NCBI GenBank assembly: GCA_030803735.1
Contig: JAURUC010000001.1
Location: forward strand, 1,869,501-1,933,500
Direction of reading: 5' to 3'
Length of the DNA stretch: 64,000 nucleotides
Source of the DNA: Actinopolyspora lacussalsi
GTDB taxonomy: Bacteria; Actinomycetota; Actinomycetes; Mycobacteriales; Pseudonocardiaceae
The notes beneath the pieces were generated by a model. That model was not told the DNA's origin, made no database searches, and saw only the letters and a program-made list of their open reading frames with translations. Made by a program: the position numbers and the translations under genes. Positions 35,351 through 47,629 of the stretch are shown here, one piece after another (the stretch's first letter is position 1; every line of letters begins with the position of its first letter).

Positions 35351-36562
35351 TCACACACCGTTACTCTCGGCCTTGTCCTGGGCCTGTTTGTGCCCCTCGA
35401 ACGTCTTGGAGAAGCACGAGGTGCCGTCCTTGCGGCATTTGACGAAGTACTTCCAGTCGCCCTCGGCGGGATTGGCCGCCGCTCTGACAGCCGCCGTGCT
35501 GGGCGCGGAGATCGGTGTGGGTGGCAGCCCGGTTCTGTTGTAGGTGTTGTACGGACCCTTCTCGGCCCTGTCCTCGTCGTCGGTGTAGAGCTGCGGGTCC
35601 TCGACAACGTAGTTGATCGTCGAATCGAGCTCGAGCCGCATGTCGATGGCCAACCGGTTCTCGATCACACGCGCCACCTTGCCGAAGTCCTCGGTGATGC
35701 CCTCGCTCTGCACCAGTGAGGCGATCCGCAGCAGTTCGTAGCGCGAGTGGCCGGATTCCGAGGCCAGATTCGACAGCCCCACGGCACGCAGCTTGTCGAA
35801 GGAGTCCGACAGCACCGAGCGCAGCACCTCGACGGGTCCGGCGGTGGGTTGGACGTGATAGATCCCCGGCAGCAGAAGTCCCTCGAGGCGTCGCCTGGGG
35901 TGAGGAACGTCCGAGACCGCGCCGGCGGCCCAGTCGGGGAGCCCGAGTTCGGCAGCCGGGGTCTCGGTGGCGGCCCGGGTCAGTTCCTCCTTGCTGATGC
36001 ATCCCTGGGAGTTCCCCTCCCTGGCGCAGGTGGCCGCGGCCAGCCGGGCGAGGATACCCTTCTTGACCTTCCCGCCGGGAAGGTTGTGATCGGCGAGCTG
36101 CATGCCCCCGCGGATCTCCACCATGCCCGCTCTGGCCTTGTCGGAGACGATGCGTTCGACGGCCGCCTGACCGGACATCCGGGAACGCATCAGGTAGAAA
36201 CCCGGCTGAATGCCCTTGATCTCACTGTTTCCCTCGGCGGCCTGGACGAAGGCGGCGGCTGAGGCCACCACGTCCCGCTCCGAGAGGGTGCCCGCGATGG
36301 CACTGGTGGTTTCACCGGGCTGGACCTCGATGACGACCTGTCCGTTACCGGTCCCCTCGTAGTCCTCGTAGCTGCCGAGCCGCAGCAACTGCAGCACGCC
36401 GTACCCGGCACCGCCGACGACGATCAGCAGTACGAGTATTCCGGAGAACGCCGTGACGATGCGTCGACGTCGTCGACGGTGCAGCCGTTCACGCTCCTCG
36501 GCACGGCCGCCACGTGGTGCGTCTCCAGCGTCATCGGTGAACAGACCGAGATCATCGTTCAC
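35351..36562 (-). CDS. mltG: Endolytic murein transglycosylase MltG (YceG-like)
   Basis: MltG cleaves nascent glycan strands at the membrane. The 403-aa protein has a cytoplasmic Arg-rich segment (RRRRRRI), one membrane anchor (FSGILVLLIVVGGAGYGVL), a LysM-like region and the YceG domain. The catalytic-glutamate segment is LRIASLVQSEG, followed by ARVIENRL and the DSTINYV motif. It lies between ruvX and aroE, the usual actinobacterial order. GTG start. Confidence 0.94.
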   Translation of the reverse strand: MNDDLGLFTDDAGDAPRGGRAEERERLHRRRRRRIVTAFSGILVLLIVVGGAGYGVLQLLRLGSYEDYEGTGNGQVVIEVQPGETTSAIAGTLSERDVVASAAAFVQAAEGNSEIKGIQPGFYLMRSRMSGQAAVERIVSDKARAGMVEIRGGMQLADHNLPGGKVKKGILARLAAATCAREGNSQGCISKEELTRAATETPAAELGLPDWAAGAVSDVPHPRRRLEGLLLPGIYHVQPTAGPVEVLRSVLSDSFDKLRAVGLSNLASESGHSRYELLRIASLVQSEGITEDFGKVARVIENRLAIDMRLELDSTINYVVEDPQLYTDDEDRAEKGPYNTYNRTGLPPTPISAPSTAAVRAAANPAEGDWKYFVKCRKDGTSCFSKTFEGHKQAQDKAESNGV

Positions 36563-36574
36563 GCCGGGGTCCTC

Positions 36575-37068
36575 TCATTCGCTCCGGCCGCGTGCGTCGA
36601 GCCAGGACTGCAGGATCTCGACCGCGGCGGCTTGATCCACCACGTCCCGTTGACGCCTACCACGAATCCCGCGATCGGACAGCACCTTGGTGGCCGTCAC
36701 GGTGGTGAGTCGTTCGTCACTGAGCCGCACCGGAACATCGCCGGTCCTGGCATTGAGCGCGTCGGAATAGGAACGTGCCATGTCGGCCGCGGGGCCGTGC
36801 CTGCCCGCCAGGGTGACCGGCAGGCCGACCACTATCTCGACGACCTCGTACTCGCGCACCAACTCGGCCAGCTCGTCGAGATCGGACTTGCGGGACTTGT
36901 CCCGCTTGAGCGTGGTGAGCGGGCTGGCGAGGATGGGCGCCGGATCGCTGACCGCGACGCCCACCCGTGCCTGCCCCACGTCCACACAAATACGCCTGCC
37001 CGGGCCCGGGTCCTTCCGGTCACGGCCGGTGCCGCCCCGGTTCGGCTCGGTTTCGGAGCGTTCGGGGT

Positions 37069-37072
<4 letters not shown>
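36575..37072 (-). CDS. ruvX: Putative Holliday junction resolvase / pre-16S rRNA nuclease YqgF
   Basis: The 165-aa RNase-H-fold protein has CVDVGQARVGVAVSDP with the first catalytic Asp, VVGLPVTLAG, and the acidic RLSDERLTTVTA and DVVDQAAAVEIL segments. A 25-residue Arg/Gly-rich N-terminal extension precedes the fold. The GTG start overlaps the alaS stop (GTGA), the conserved alaS-ruvX-mltG unit. Confidence 0.93.
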
Positions 37073-39747
<2,675 letters not shown>

Positions 39748-39832
39748 GATGAAGTCCTTCTACGCGGATGCGGGCTACCGGCACGGAGCAGGCGGGACAC
39801 CGGTCGGCGTGAGCGGAGACTCGCGACGAACG

Positions 39833-40189
39833 TCAGCGCCCCGCCCTGCGAGCTCGCCGTCCCTGTGAACCGGTCTCCTCGAGCGTCCCCGCCATCCGTG
39901 TCACCTGCCGGTTCCCATTGTCCGGCAGCGTAATGGTCCGCTGCTCACGGCCTCCGGTAACGATACCGGTGCGCTCGGCGACGTCCTCGTGGAGCTCGCG
40001 TTCGCGTTCGGTCATGCCCGCGCGCACGTCCGCTCCGAACGAGCCGACCGCTTCCGCCAGTTCTCGAACGGCGTCGCCCAGCTGATCGGCCACACCCGCC
40101 GGGGTGGCCTTCCGCGCGGTCCGATTGACCTTGCGGCTCAGCGCCACGCCCGCGGCGACACCGGCGCCGAGCCAGAACAGACGGCTCAC
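39833..40189 (-). CDS. DUF6167-like small membrane-associated protein
   Basis: The 118-aa product has one N-terminal hydrophobic stretch (SRLFWLGAGVAAGVALSRKV) followed by a charged helix (LGDAVRELAEAVGSFGADVR) and a basic C-terminus. It matches the small protein regularly encoded upstream of alaS in actinobacteria. The GTG start overlaps the DUF948 gene stop. Function unknown; membrane-anchored. Confidence 0.75.
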   Translation of the reverse strand: MSRLFWLGAGVAAGVALSRKVNRTARKATPAGVADQLGDAVRELAEAVGSFGADVRAGMTERERELHEDVAERTGIVTGGREQRTITLPDNGNRQVTRMAGTLEETGSQGRRARRAGR

Positions 40190-40590
40190 TTACGACCCCC
40201 TTTGCGCCTGCGGGAATGCTTGCCCGCGGCCTGTTCGTCGCGCTTTCGGCGGGCGCGCAGGGCTTTGCTCACGCCGTAGGTGAAGGCGGCTGACTTCACC
40301 AGCGGACTTCCCAGTGTAGCGGTGAACAGCGAAGACAGCGCCGACACATTGCTGGAGACCGACTGGGCGTTGGCCGTGATGCCGTCGACACGTTCCAACT
40401 GCGTGTTCACATGGTCCAACGTCGTGTTCGCACCGGTGAACAGCGGGTCGGAATTCTCCTGCGCCTTGCGGATCGCGTTGGTCGCCTCGTCCAGGGTGCG
40501 GCCGAGCTTGACCAACGGGATCGCCAGCAGCACGACCAGCAGCACGAAAGCACCTGCTGCGATCAGCGCGGCGATCTCGGTGGGCGTCAC
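40186..40590 (-). CDS. DUF948 membrane protein
   Basis: The 134-aa protein has an N-terminal membrane segment (IAALIAAGAFVLLVVLLAIPLV), a coiled coil typical of DUF948 (LDEATNAIRKAQENSDPLF ... LDHVNTQLERVDGI), and a Lys/Arg-rich C-terminus. GTG at 40590 with GGGAGGAC upstream is preferred over the longer frame. It is coupled to the DUF6167-like gene and the pair is commonly linked to alaS. Function unknown. Confidence 0.82.
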   Translation of the reverse strand: MTPTEIAALIAAGAFVLLVVLLAIPLVKLGRTLDEATNAIRKAQENSDPLFTGANTTLDHVNTQLERVDGITANAQSVSSNVSALSSLFTATLGSPLVKSAAFTYGVSKALRARRKRDEQAAGKHSRRRKGGRK

Positions 40591-40821
40591 GTGTCCTCCC
40601 GATTTCCAGCCGATTCGTGCGGCCACCGTGACGATCCCCTCGAAACGGCGGCGATGATCGCGGCCAGGCTATCGCGTCGCGGTCACCGGCTCGTGTGCGG
40701 CTTTGACAGACGTGGACGCGGCGCGGCACGGGTGGTCGGTGTGAAAGCGTGCGAGGCGCACGATAGATTGCTCTTCCGGCCAGGTTGGGCTCCGCCGGAC
40801 GAGCACGAGGGGACGCGTCGA

Positions 40822-41997
40822 ATGCGCAAGCGGGCCGTATCGGCCGCACTGAGGGCAGGGGTCAACAGCCGCACGCCGCTGCTGGTGACGCTGGTTTTCA
40901 CGTTTCTGGTCAGCACACTGGTCGGAATCAGCGGCGGAATACAGACCGCGACGGCACGCGACGTCCTTCGTGCCGACGGCACACAGCGCATCGTGATCTC
41001 CTCGCTGGACAGCAAGGGCACGTTCGGCCCCCTCGACGACGAACGGATGGAGTTGATCCGCTCCGTTCCCGGGGTCGAGTACGCGGTCGCGGACTACCCC
41101 TCGGCGATCCGGACGCCGGTGGGAACCGGCATGCCACGACTCTCGCTGGCCACGCACTCCTGGGGAAGCTACGTCTCCCCTCCGATCACGGGAGGCTCGG
41201 TGGCCGAGGGTGTGCTCCCCGGCCAGGTGGTGCTACCCGCCCGGAGCCAGGGAGTGGACTTCACTCGTTACCTCGGACGCACGCTGAACTTCGGCTACAG
41301 CGACAAGATCCCGGCGCCCCCGGTCTCGGAGGCCGGAATCGAAGAGGTCGCGGACGACCCGCGCCCGCTCCGTACTGACTCGGCGGTCATCGAGCTCGAG
41401 GTGATCGCCACCTACGACCACCGGTGGCACGCGGACGGGCCGCAGACCGCCTACCTCGCGCCGGTGACCGCCGCACGGCTGGCCGCTGCGAACGAGGGCA
41501 AGACCGTTTCCCAGCTACGAGAGACCAGCAACGCCGAACGGGTCGGCGTGCTGGTCGACGAGTCGCACGAACCGAGGGCGGTGGCTTCCCGGCTACGCGA
41601 GATGGGGCTCGGCGCCTTCCGGATGCCGCTGCGGGAGCAGAAAATGATCGCCACAGTGCACACTTGGCGCTACATCGCGCTCGGTGGGCTGCTGGGTGGC
41701 GCGGCGCTGTTCGGGGTGTTCACCGCCAGGCGGAACGGCTCCCGAGAGCGGGTCGAGCACAGGACGACGACGGCAGCGGCCGTCGCACTCGCCGGGGCGG
41801 TCCCCGCGACCGCGTTGGGAATCCCGGGGGCCCTGGTGTTGCGTGCTCCGTTGGAGGAGTTCCTGGGGCTGCGGATCGACCACTGGATGCTGCTGCCGAG
41901 CCCGGTGTGGGTGCTGCTCGGAATACTGCTCCCCGCGCTCGCCGCCGCCGCGGGGGTGGTGGGCGAACGAGCGAGCGGACGGTTCCGCCGCGGTTGA
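40822..41997 (+). CDS. FtsX/MacB-like membrane protein without ATPase partner
   Basis: The 391-aa protein has an N-terminal membrane segment (LLVTLVFTFLVSTLVGISGG) followed by a large extracytoplasmic domain (about 35-265). Three membrane segments follow at the C-terminus (ALGGLLGGAALFGVF, TAAAVALAGAVPATALGI, WVLLGILLPALAAAAGVVG), the architecture of MacB/FtsX-type ABC permeases. No ATP-binding partner gene is adjacent. The ATG at 40822 has GAGGGGA upstream. It could be an orphan subunit using a distant ATPase or a mechanotransmission relic. Confidence 0.65.
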   Translation: MRKRAVSAALRAGVNSRTPLLVTLVFTFLVSTLVGISGGIQTATARDVLRADGTQRIVISSLDSKGTFGPLDDERMELIRSVPGVEYAVADYPSAIRTPVGTGMPRLSLATHSWGSYVSPPITGGSVAEGVLPGQVVLPARSQGVDFTRYLGRTLNFGYSDKIPAPPVSEAGIEEVADDPRPLRTDSAVIELEVIATYDHRWHADGPQTAYLAPVTAARLAAANEGKTVSQLRETSNAERVGVLVDESHEPRAVASRLREMGLGAFRMPLREQKMIATVHTWRYIALGGLLGGAALFGVFTARRNGSRERVEHRTTTAAAVALAGAVPATALGIPGALVLRAPLEEFLGLRIDHWMLLPSPVWVLLGILLPALAAAAGVVGERASGRFRRG

Positions 41998-42072
41998 CGC
42001 GGAGCAAAGCCGTACCCGCCCGCAAGCCCGGCGCTTCCGGTTTCCCGTAACGACGGTGCCGGAAGCGACCGG

Positions 42073-43038
42073 TCAACCGTTGACCGGTGAAACCGGGCCA
42101 CTACCGTCGAGCACACCGACCACGTTGCGGGCGGCCAACTCGGCCATCGCCGTACGCGTCTCGGCAGTGGCCGAGCCGAGGTGCGGCACCATCACCACGT
42201 TGTCCAGTTCGAGCAGCTCGGGCTCCACCGCCGGCTCGTTCTCGAACACGTCCAGTCCGGCTCCGCCGATAGTGCCGTCCCGGAGAGCGTGTGCCAGGGC
42301 ACGTTCGTCGACCACGGCACCACGACTGGTGTTGAGCAGTACCGCCGAGGACTTCATGCCGGACAGGGCCGCACCGTCGATCAGGTGCCTGGTGGATTCG
42401 GTCAGCGGGCAGTGCAGCGACACCACGTCCGAGTCGCGCAGCAGCCGCGACAGCGGCAGAAAACTCGCGTCCAGCTCGCGCTCGACCTCGGACTCCACGC
42501 GATTCCGAGCGGTGTAGACGACATCCATGCCGAAGGCACGTGCTCTGCGTGCCACGGCACGGCCGATCTGGCCCATCCCGACGATTCCCAGCGTCTTGCC
42601 CTGCAAACCGCTGCCCAGCATGAAAGAGAAGTTCCACGCCCAGGGGGTACCCGAGCGGATCAACCGTTCCCCCTCCGCGAGCCTGCGGGTGGCCATCAGC
42701 AACAGCCCGAACGTCAGATCCGCCGTGGCATCGGTGAGCACCCCGGGCGTGTTGGTCAGCAGTACCCCACGTCGGTCCAGTGCGGACACATCGACGTTGT
42801 CGTAGCCCACCGCGACATTGGCGACCACGCGCAACGACGGCCCCGCCGCGTCGAGGACCTCGCCGTCGATCCGGTCGTGCAGCATGGTGACCACCGCCTC
42901 GGCACCGTGCACGGCCTCGTGCAGCTCCGCCGGGGTCATCGCTCGACTCTGACTGCAGAGCCGCACATCACCCACCGAGTCCAGCAGTCGCAACGCCGAA
43001 TCGGGAATCGAGCGGGTGACCAGGATCCGAGAACTCAC
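42073..43038 (-). CDS. D-2-hydroxyacid dehydrogenase (glyoxylate/hydroxypyruvate reductase-like)
   Basis: The 321-aa NAD-dependent enzyme has the dinucleotide loop GIVGMGQIGRAVARRA. The catalytic Arg is in LLNTSRGAVVDE, the Glu in LDVFENEP and the His in VPHLGSAT, in the order typical of D-isomer 2-hydroxyacid dehydrogenases. It lacks the ACT domain of SerA, so it is more likely a glyoxylate/hydroxypyruvate reductase. It is not clearly in an operon. Confidence 0.88.
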   Translation of the reverse strand: MSSRILVTRSIPDSALRLLDSVGDVRLCSQSRAMTPAELHEAVHGAEAVVTMLHDRIDGEVLDAAGPSLRVVANVAVGYDNVDVSALDRRGVLLTNTPGVLTDATADLTFGLLLMATRRLAEGERLIRSGTPWAWNFSFMLGSGLQGKTLGIVGMGQIGRAVARRARAFGMDVVYTARNRVESEVERELDASFLPLSRLLRDSDVVSLHCPLTESTRHLIDGAALSGMKSSAVLLNTSRGAVVDERALAHALRDGTIGGAGLDVFENEPAVEPELLELDNVVMVPHLGSATAETRTAMAELAARNVVGVLDGSGPVSPVNG

Positions 43039-43194
43039 TCATCCGTCCCTTCCGAACCCGGCCGTGACGAGCGCCGGGTCGTCGACTCGTGGCCTGTCCG
43101 GCCGAATCGGCACATTACCCGAGAACAGCTCCGAAGCCGACGTTCCGGGACGACCGTGAACCACGACGGGAGGGGCCGGTGACTTCGTCCGGCA

Positions 43195-44583
43195 CTACTG
43201 GTGATCCCCGCGAACGATGTTGCGCAGTTTCGGCAGCCGTTCCGCCAGTGTTCGTTCCTCACCACGCCCGTTGGGCTCGTAGTAGTTCCTGCCGACCAGC
43301 GAATCGGGCGGGTACTGCTGTTCGAGCACTCCTTCCGGGCGATCGTGCGGATAGCGGTACCCGATGGCGTTCCCCTGTCGCTCGGCACCCGCGTAGTGCC
43401 CGTCCCGCAGATGCGCGGGCACGGTTCCGGCCCTGCCGGCACGGACATCGGCCAGCGCGGCGTCGATGGCCGTGATCACGGCGTTGGACTTGGGGGCGGT
43501 GGCCAGATGCACCGTGGTCTGTGCCAGCGCCAACCTGCCCTCCGGCATTCCGATGAACTGCACCGCTTGGGCGGTCGCCACGGCGCTCTGCATCGCGGTG
43601 GGATCGGCCATGCCGACATCCTCGCTGGCGTGCACCACGAGCCTGCGTGCGATGAAACGTGGGTCCTCCCCCGCCTCGATCATTCTGGCCAGGTAGTGCA
43701 GCGCGGCGTCCACGTCCGAACCGCGGATGGATTTGATGAACGCGCTGGCGACATCGTAGTGCTGGTCACCGTCGCGGTCGTAGCGCACGGCCGCCTTGTC
43801 CACCGTCGCCTCGACGGTGGCGAGGTCGATGGTGGTGGAGCCGGTGGCGGCCGCCGCTTCGGAAGCGGCCTCCAGCGCCGTCAGCGCGCGGCGCGCGTCT
43901 CCCCCTGCCAGCGCCACCAGATGCTGCTCGGCCTCCTCCTCCAGGCGGAACTCGCCGTCCAGCCCGCGTTGTTCGGTCACGGCGCGCAGCACCAGCTGAC
44001 GGACCTCTTGTTCACCGAGCGGTCGCAGCTGCAGCACCAGCGAACGCGAAAGCAACGGTGAGACCACGGAGAACGAGGGGTTCTCGGTGGTGGCGGCCAC
44101 CAGCAGCACGGTCCGGTCCTCGACCGCGGAGAGCAGCGCATCCTGTTGTGTCTTGGAGAAACGGTGTACCTCGTCGATGAACAGCACGGTGGCCTCACCC
44201 GAGTGCCCGAGCCTGCGCCGTGCCTCCTCGATCACCCCGCGCACCTCTTTGACACCCGCCGAGAGCGCGGACAGCGCCACGAAACGACGTCCGGTGGCCT
44301 GTGAGACCAGTCCGGCCAGGGTGGTCTTGCCGGTACCGGGTGGCCCGTGCAGCAGCACCGAGGCGGGGGCCGCCCCCTCCACGAGACGGCGCAGCGGCGC
44401 TCCGGAGCCGAGGAGGTGATCCTGCCCGATGACTTCGTCGAGCGTCCGGGGACGCATCCGCACCGCCAACGGCGCGTTCTCGGCGAGTCGCTGTTCGGCG
44501 CGGTCCTCGGCATCAGCACCGAACAGGCCGCCGTCCAGCAGACCGCTGTGGAACGAACCGTTGTCGAACAGGCCATCAGTCAC
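43195..44583 (-). CDS. rarA: Replication-associated recombination protein A (RarA/MgsA AAA ATPase)
   Basis: RarA acts at stalled replication forks. The 462-aa AAA+ ATPase has [17 protein letters not shown], Walker [10 protein letters not shown], Walker [17 protein letters not shown], sensor AATTENPSF and a C-terminal tetramerisation domain with [24 protein letters not shown]. The GTG at 44583 (VTDGLFDNG) is chosen; a frame 10 codons longer exists without homology. The ribosome binding site is weak. Confidence 0.94.
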   Translation of the reverse strand: MTDGLFDNGSFHSGLLDGGLFGADAEDRAEQRLAENAPLAVRMRPRTLDEVIGQDHLLGSGAPLRRLVEGAAPASVLLHGPPGTGKTTLAGLVSQATGRRFVALSALSAGVKEVRGVIEEARRRLGHSGEATVLFIDEVHRFSKTQQDALLSAVEDRTVLLVAATTENPSFSVVSPLLSRSLVLQLRPLGEQEVRQLVLRAVTEQRGLDGEFRLEEEAEQHLVALAGGDARRALTALEAASEAAAATGSTTIDLATVEATVDKAAVRYDRDGDQHYDVASAFIKSIRGSDVDAALHYLARMIEAGEDPRFIARRLVVHASEDVGMADPTAMQSAVATAQAVQFIGMPEGRLALAQTTVHLATAPKSNAVITAIDAALADVRAGRAGTVPAHLRDGHYAGAERQGNAIGYRYPHDRPEGVLEQQYPPDSLVGRNYYEPNGRGEERTLAERLPKLRNIVRGDHQ

Positions 44584-44683
44584 GCTACCGACGCTACCCG
44601 CGCCGTGTGGCACCGGTCGTGCGGGACGGCGCGGGACATCGCCACCTTCCAGCGGATCTCGCGGTTACTGATCCCGCTGATAG

Positions 44684-44717
44684 CTGGTCCTCCCCGTGAC
44701 AGCACGGCGAGGACCAG
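44684..44717 (-). terminator. SulP gene terminator
   Basis: CTGGTCCTC and GAGGACCAG form a perfect 9-bp stem around a 16-nt loop, 15 bp after the SulP stop (minus strand) and before rarA. Confidence 0.6.
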
Positions 44718-44731
44718 TGCGCATCGAGCTG

Positions 44732-46249
44732 TCAGCGCGCGCCCGGCATGGCCAGCTCCACGGCGCAGGAGTTCTTGCGCCGCTGCTCAGCCCAGTGCTC
44801 GATGGTCTGATGACAGGCTCGGTCCAGATGCCGCAGCGGCGTCATGTCGACATGAGCGCTACTGGTGTGTGGCAGTTGTTCCAGCCTGTCCTGCAGCTGC
44901 GGCAACCGCAGGAACGTGGCGTTGCCGTGCAACCGCACCCGGGCATGGTTCTCGTCGTGTTCGATCTCCACGGAAAGTCCGGAAACCTCCCAAGCAGTCT
45001 TGATCACCGCGGCCGCGATGCCGGTGAGCACACCGATCAGCAGGTCGGTGGCCAGGATCGTCCCAGCGGTCAGCAGCAGGATGAACGCCTCCGAACGCTG
45101 TTCCCGGATCAAGGTGGCGACCTGGCGTATCCCGAGCAGTTTCCATCCCGCGTGCACCAACAGCGCTCCGAGGGTAGCCAGCGGAATGAAGGAGAGTAGC
45201 TGGGGAAGCAGCATCACGAACAGCAGGAGCCAGCACCCGTGCAGCACACGGGAGAGTTTGGTTCGGGCTCCCGCGTGCACGTTGGCGGTACTGCGCACGA
45301 TCACCGCGGTCATCGGCAGCGCGCCGAGCACTCCGCAGACCGCGTTCCCGGTACCCTGCGCCACCAGCTCAGCGTTGTAGCGGGTCTTGGGACCGTCGTG
45401 CATCCGATCCACCGCCGCCGCGCTGAACAGGCTCTCCGCGGAGGCGATCAGTGCGAAAGTGAGAATCGATCCGAGCACCGCGAAGCTGGTAACCGCGCCG
45501 AGGTCACCGGGGGTGGTGACATTGATGGTTTCCAGCAGCGAACCGACCCGGATCGTCTCCAGCGGAAGCCCGAACGCGTAGGTGAGCGCCGACGCGACGG
45601 TGACTCCCACCAACGGTGCGGGAACGGTCCGGAGGCGTTGGGGCAATCGCCCCCACAGCACCATGCTGAGCAGCGTCACCACCGCGATGGCGACCCCGGC
45701 CCGTCCCGCTGGGGTGGTGAACACGGCCCGGAACAGTTCGGGCAGCCCGGCGAACTTGGCACCGGTGTGCGAGGGCTGGTCCAGCCCTCCGATGGGATAG
45801 ATCTGGCCGAGGATCAGTACGAGCCCGATCCCGGCCAGCAGTCCCTGCACCACTGAGGGAGAGATCGCGCGGAACCAGGTACCGATTCCGGTCATCCCCA
45901 TCGCGATCTGCAGCAGGCCCGCTCCGAGCACGACCACGCCCAACATGGCGAGACCGTGATCGGCGATCGTGGAGGCGACCAGCACGGTCAGACCTGCCGC
46001 GGGGCCGCTGACCTGCATGGTGCTTCCCGGCATGCAACCTACGACGATGCCGCCGACGATGCCGGTGACGATGCCCAGTTCGGCGGGCACGCCGGAGGCA
46101 ACGGCGATGCCCACGCACAGTGGTAACGCCACCAGGAAGACCACGAGCGAAGCACCCAGGTCGAAGCCGAACACCGACTTGTTCCGGCGGATGTGTTCGC
46201 CGAGAGAGCCCGGCCGGGTGGGCCGAGGCGATTCGAGTTGTGTGGTCAC
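44732..46249 (-). CDS. SulP-family anion transporter with C-terminal STAS-like region
   Basis: SulP proteins move sulfate, bicarbonate or other anions. The 505-aa product has an inverted-repeat membrane core starting FGFDLGASLVVFLVALPLCVGIAVASGVP, with PGSTMQVSGPAAGLTVLVAS, IASAESLFSAAAVDRM and ALPMTAVIVRSTANVHAGARTK. The last about 90 residues resemble a reduced STAS domain (VRLHGNATFLRLPQLQDRLEQ). No carbonic anhydrase domain is fused. Substrate uncertain; bicarbonate is possible for this branch. Confidence 0.88.
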   Translation of the reverse strand: MTTQLESPRPTRPGSLGEHIRRNKSVFGFDLGASLVVFLVALPLCVGIAVASGVPAELGIVTGIVGGIVVGCMPGSTMQVSGPAAGLTVLVASTIADHGLAMLGVVVLGAGLLQIAMGMTGIGTWFRAISPSVVQGLLAGIGLVLILGQIYPIGGLDQPSHTGAKFAGLPELFRAVFTTPAGRAGVAIAVVTLLSMVLWGRLPQRLRTVPAPLVGVTVASALTYAFGLPLETIRVGSLLETINVTTPGDLGAVTSFAVLGSILTFALIASAESLFSAAAVDRMHDGPKTRYNAELVAQGTGNAVCGVLGALPMTAVIVRSTANVHAGARTKLSRVLHGCWLLLFVMLLPQLLSFIPLATLGALLVHAGWKLLGIRQVATLIREQRSEAFILLLTAGTILATDLLIGVLTGIAAAVIKTAWEVSGLSVEIEHDENHARVRLHGNATFLRLPQLQDRLEQLPHTSSAHVDMTPLRHLDRACHQTIEHWAEQRRKNSCAVELAMPGAR

Positions 46250-46689
46250 GATTCACTCCGTGAGGGTCGACAGGCCCGTGTCCGCGATCGGACACACGTG
46301 GGCCCGCAGGGGCGTCGGTCGAAATGTGTCGCTGGTACGAGTGGGAATCCGTTCCGGAAGTCCCGGTCGGGTATTCGGACTACTCGATCGGCTCGCCGTC
46401 CGTACCGCTGCTGGTTTCCCCGAACCACGCTCTCCCGGAGTGGAGAACGCTCGGAAGAACCGTGTCTCGGACGGCTACTCGGAATGGATTTCCAACGGAC
46501 TCGCGTCGATGCGAGGTGAATTCGGCGAGGATGCCCGCGAGCGTTGTGCCCTGTGGACTGGAAGGTTCTACAGCTCGGCCCGGTAATCGAACCGAACGTG
46601 GACCCGACTCCAACCGCCGCTGCCGCGAAGACGAGGCGAGGGACCTCGCGAGCAGCGCAGGTCCCCGTCGAACCGAATCGGCCGAGGAA
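46250..46689. other. Intergenic, 440 bp, no supported gene
   Basis: Short open frames here have no recognisable features. I see no strong hairpin or operator. It separates the SulP gene start from the small secreted protein gene end. Confidence 0.5.
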
Positions 46690-47082
46690 TCACCTGCGGT
46701 ACACCTGGAGTCTCGCCTGTGAATGGGCTGATCTGCATTTCACAGTCGAGTCGACCGCATTGCGAATGTTTCTCGCGTCTTCCGCGGTGTCGAAGCGCTG
46801 TCTGGCGGGAAGAGCCGTGCGGTTCCGTCTGCTGCACGACCGTTCGGTGCGCCGCCCGATCCTTCTGCCCAATTCGGCCACGCTGGGGCGCTTGCGGAGT
46901 TTCTCGCTCTCGCAGGGAGCACTCTGCTCGGTTTTGTACTCCCCCGAAGCGACCCTGCCGACGTGCGCCACGGCACCGGTGGCGTGGAGCGGGGAAAGCA
47001 CGATGAGGACCACAGCGAACAGCAGGAACAACGCCGCCCGCAGCGCCGAACTCATCCCGGCTTTCACTGTCACCCCCGACAC
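46690..47082 (-). CDS. Small secreted basic protein with signal peptide
   Basis: A 130-aa protein I cannot name. The N-terminus is a signal peptide or anchor (MSSALRAALFLLFAVVLIVL followed by HATGAVAH with a plausible cleavage after Ala). The mature part is very basic (RRIGRRTERSCSRRNRT). Two cysteines after the signal and one near the C-terminus are present. The GTG at 47082 is supported by GGAGGT 5 nt upstream, although the signal-like part begins at an internal ATG. Codon use is GC3-rich, supporting real coding. Upstream lies an AT-rich 550-bp region. Confidence 0.6.
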   Translation of the reverse strand: MSGVTVKAGMSSALRAALFLLFAVVLIVLSPLHATGAVAHVGRVASGEYKTEQSAPCESEKLRKRPSVAELGRRIGRRTERSCSRRNRTALPARQRFDTAEDARNIRNAVDSTVKCRSAHSQARLQVYRR

Positions 47083-47629
47083 TGCTACCTCCGACTACCG
47101 ACCGGACGTACCGAACCGCCACCCGAAGCGGACATTTCCGATACTACCCGAGAAATGTGTACTCGGAGTAAACCAAAAGTAACCCGAAAAGGTGGAAAAA
47201 CACGGCAGGAGACAGCGATCGCACCAAACACGAAAATTTGCTCAGGTCAGCGCGATGACAGAAAAATCAATACCACCTTCGGGTGTAAGTTATCACACAG
47301 CGCACAAGTGAGTCCTTCTCAGAGAATAGGAATACCCGAAAAGAGGATATCCCCGGCGGGCTTCCCGCTCGGAGTGGAAGCGAGGCACCGGGAAACGATT
47401 CCCCAGGGAGGATTCCCGACAACGACGGCCGCGTGGGGATCCCCGTTACAGCCCCGGAGCGACGTGGCGACAGCGGAGGTCAGCGACGAATTCCCCCGCT
47501 GGAAACGGACGAGGTGGCGAGCACGAGGCCATCGGTACGGCCGGATCCCGTTCGGAACCGACCCCGAACAAGGTGCCTCCCACCCGTGACGGACGAAAAC
47601 GCGGCCGCTCGCCGCGTGAGTGGTCACGC
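47083..47629. other. AT-rich intergenic region, 547 bp
   Basis: The segment around 47150-47340 is clearly richer in A/T than its surroundings and contains repeated ACCCGAAAAG (near 47180 and 47333) and TACTCGGAGTA. Nothing codes convincingly. It probably holds the promoter of the secreted-protein gene and the 3' region of the APH-like gene. Confidence 0.5.

Noticed and set aside
46544..47182. A 212-aa plus-strand frame opposite the small secreted protein
   Set aside because: The minus-strand gene has a good ribosome binding site and a signal peptide; the plus-strand frame has neither.
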